Shown: in pieces, positions 5,397-5,644 of the stretch
Position numbering within the stretch: the first letter of the stretch is position 1
Layout: every line of letters starts with the position of its first letter
NCBI GenBank assembly: GCA_013290035.1
Contig: JABCYT010000269.1
Location: 1-5,644, forward strand
Reading direction: 5' to 3'
From: Alphaproteobacteria bacterium
Lineage (GTDB): Bacteria > Pseudomonadota > Alphaproteobacteria > Reyranellales > Reyranellaceae
Length of the DNA stretch: 5,644 bases
Program-made: the position numbers and the translations under genes
The notes under the pieces: model-generated
What the model saw: only the letters and a program-made list of their open reading frames with translations
Databases searched by the model: none
Told to the model about the DNA's origin: nothing

Positions 5397-5644
5397 TCAG
5401 CCGCTGATAGACGGGCCGGCCTCGTGGCCGAGCCATTCCTCGATCAGGCGACGGGCGATGGAATCGCGACGCGGCATGAAGAACGAGCCGTCCTTGGGCA
5501 GGTTCTCCGGCCTGAGCTCCTCGCGGCTCAGCCACAGCGCGTTTTCGAGTTCGGACTCGTTGACGCTGAAGTCGAGCCCCTCGGCCTCGGCGTGGAAGCC
5601 GATCATCACCGATGCGGGGAACGGCCAGGGCTGCGAGGAACGAT
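5397..5644 (-). CDS. nudC: NADH pyrophosphatase / NAD+ diphosphatase NudC, C-terminal part (5' end outside window)
   Basis: The last 81 residues of a Nudix hydrolase are visible, ending at a TGA at 5399-5397; the start and the catalytic Nudix box lie beyond the right edge. The first complete codons read RSSQPWPFPAS. This SQPWPFP array, just after the Nudix box, is the known signature of NADH diphosphatases (E. coli NudC has SQPWPFPQS) and contributes to nicotinamide dinucleotide recognition. Further along, ELENALWLSREEL and the closing SIARRLIEEWL match the family's usual C-terminal helices, so the 3' end looks intact. Known family role: hydrolysis of NAD(H) to NMN(H) plus AMP, and in E. coli removal of NAD caps from RNA. 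It is a cytoplasmic enzyme. Its stop lies 18 bases before the ene-reductase start, so the two are probably co-transcribed. The family call is firm; catalytic competence cannot be judged because the Nudix box is not in view. Confidence 0.93.
   Translation of the reverse strand, partial: RSSQPWPFPASVMIGFHAEAEGLDFSVNESELENALWLSREELRPENLPKDGSFFMPRRDSIARRLIEEWLGHEAGPSISG

Noticed and set aside
5607..5609. GTG at 5609 as the start of a small separate gene
   Set aside because: The frame stays open to the window edge, and the codons just upstream encode the diagnostic SQPWPFP motif of NudC, so this GTG is an internal valine.

Overview
The window is GC-rich and tightly packed. Six genes all lie on the minus strand, so transcription runs from the right end to the left. 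High GC, short intergenic gaps and the protein families present suggest a free-living proteobacterium, most likely an alphaproteobacterium. The taxonomic part is inferred from composition and family feel, not from a marker gene. No tRNA, rRNA, CRISPR array, insertion sequence or phage gene is visible, and no gene-free stretch exceeds 83 bases.

In transcription order the genes are: (1) the 3' end of nudC, an NADH/NAD+ diphosphatase cut by the right edge; (2) a flavin-dependent ene-reductase of the Old Yellow Enzyme family, YqjM/XenA-like; (3) an unrecognised 249-residue membrane protein with three N-terminal helices and a beta-rich outer domain; (4) a HlyD/EmrA/AaeA-type membrane fusion protein with a long proline/alanine-rich cytoplasmic N-terminus; (5) a compact FUSC-family (fusaric acid resistance/AaeB-like) inner-membrane transporter; (6) a DMT/EamA-family transporter. 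The gaps are 18, 24 and 49 bases, then a 4-base ATGA overlap, then 83 bases. Genes 1 to 5 therefore look like one transcription unit whose promoter lies outside the window. Gene 6 may be read through or have its own weak promoter.

The firmest functional unit is the fusion protein plus FUSC pair: a two-component efflux pump, probably for aromatic or other weak organic acids, translationally coupled. Its outer-membrane channel is not here. The ene-reductase upstream could reduce electrophilic unsaturated compounds while the pump exports toxic acids, and NudC acts on nicotinamide dinucleotides. That gives a plausible but unproven redox/detoxification theme.

Nothing here is clearly a new biological system. 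The points most worth a second look are the unknown membrane protein between the reductase and the pump, a GC-only hairpin that ends exactly at the fusion protein's start codon, and the fusion protein's unusual N-terminal extension.
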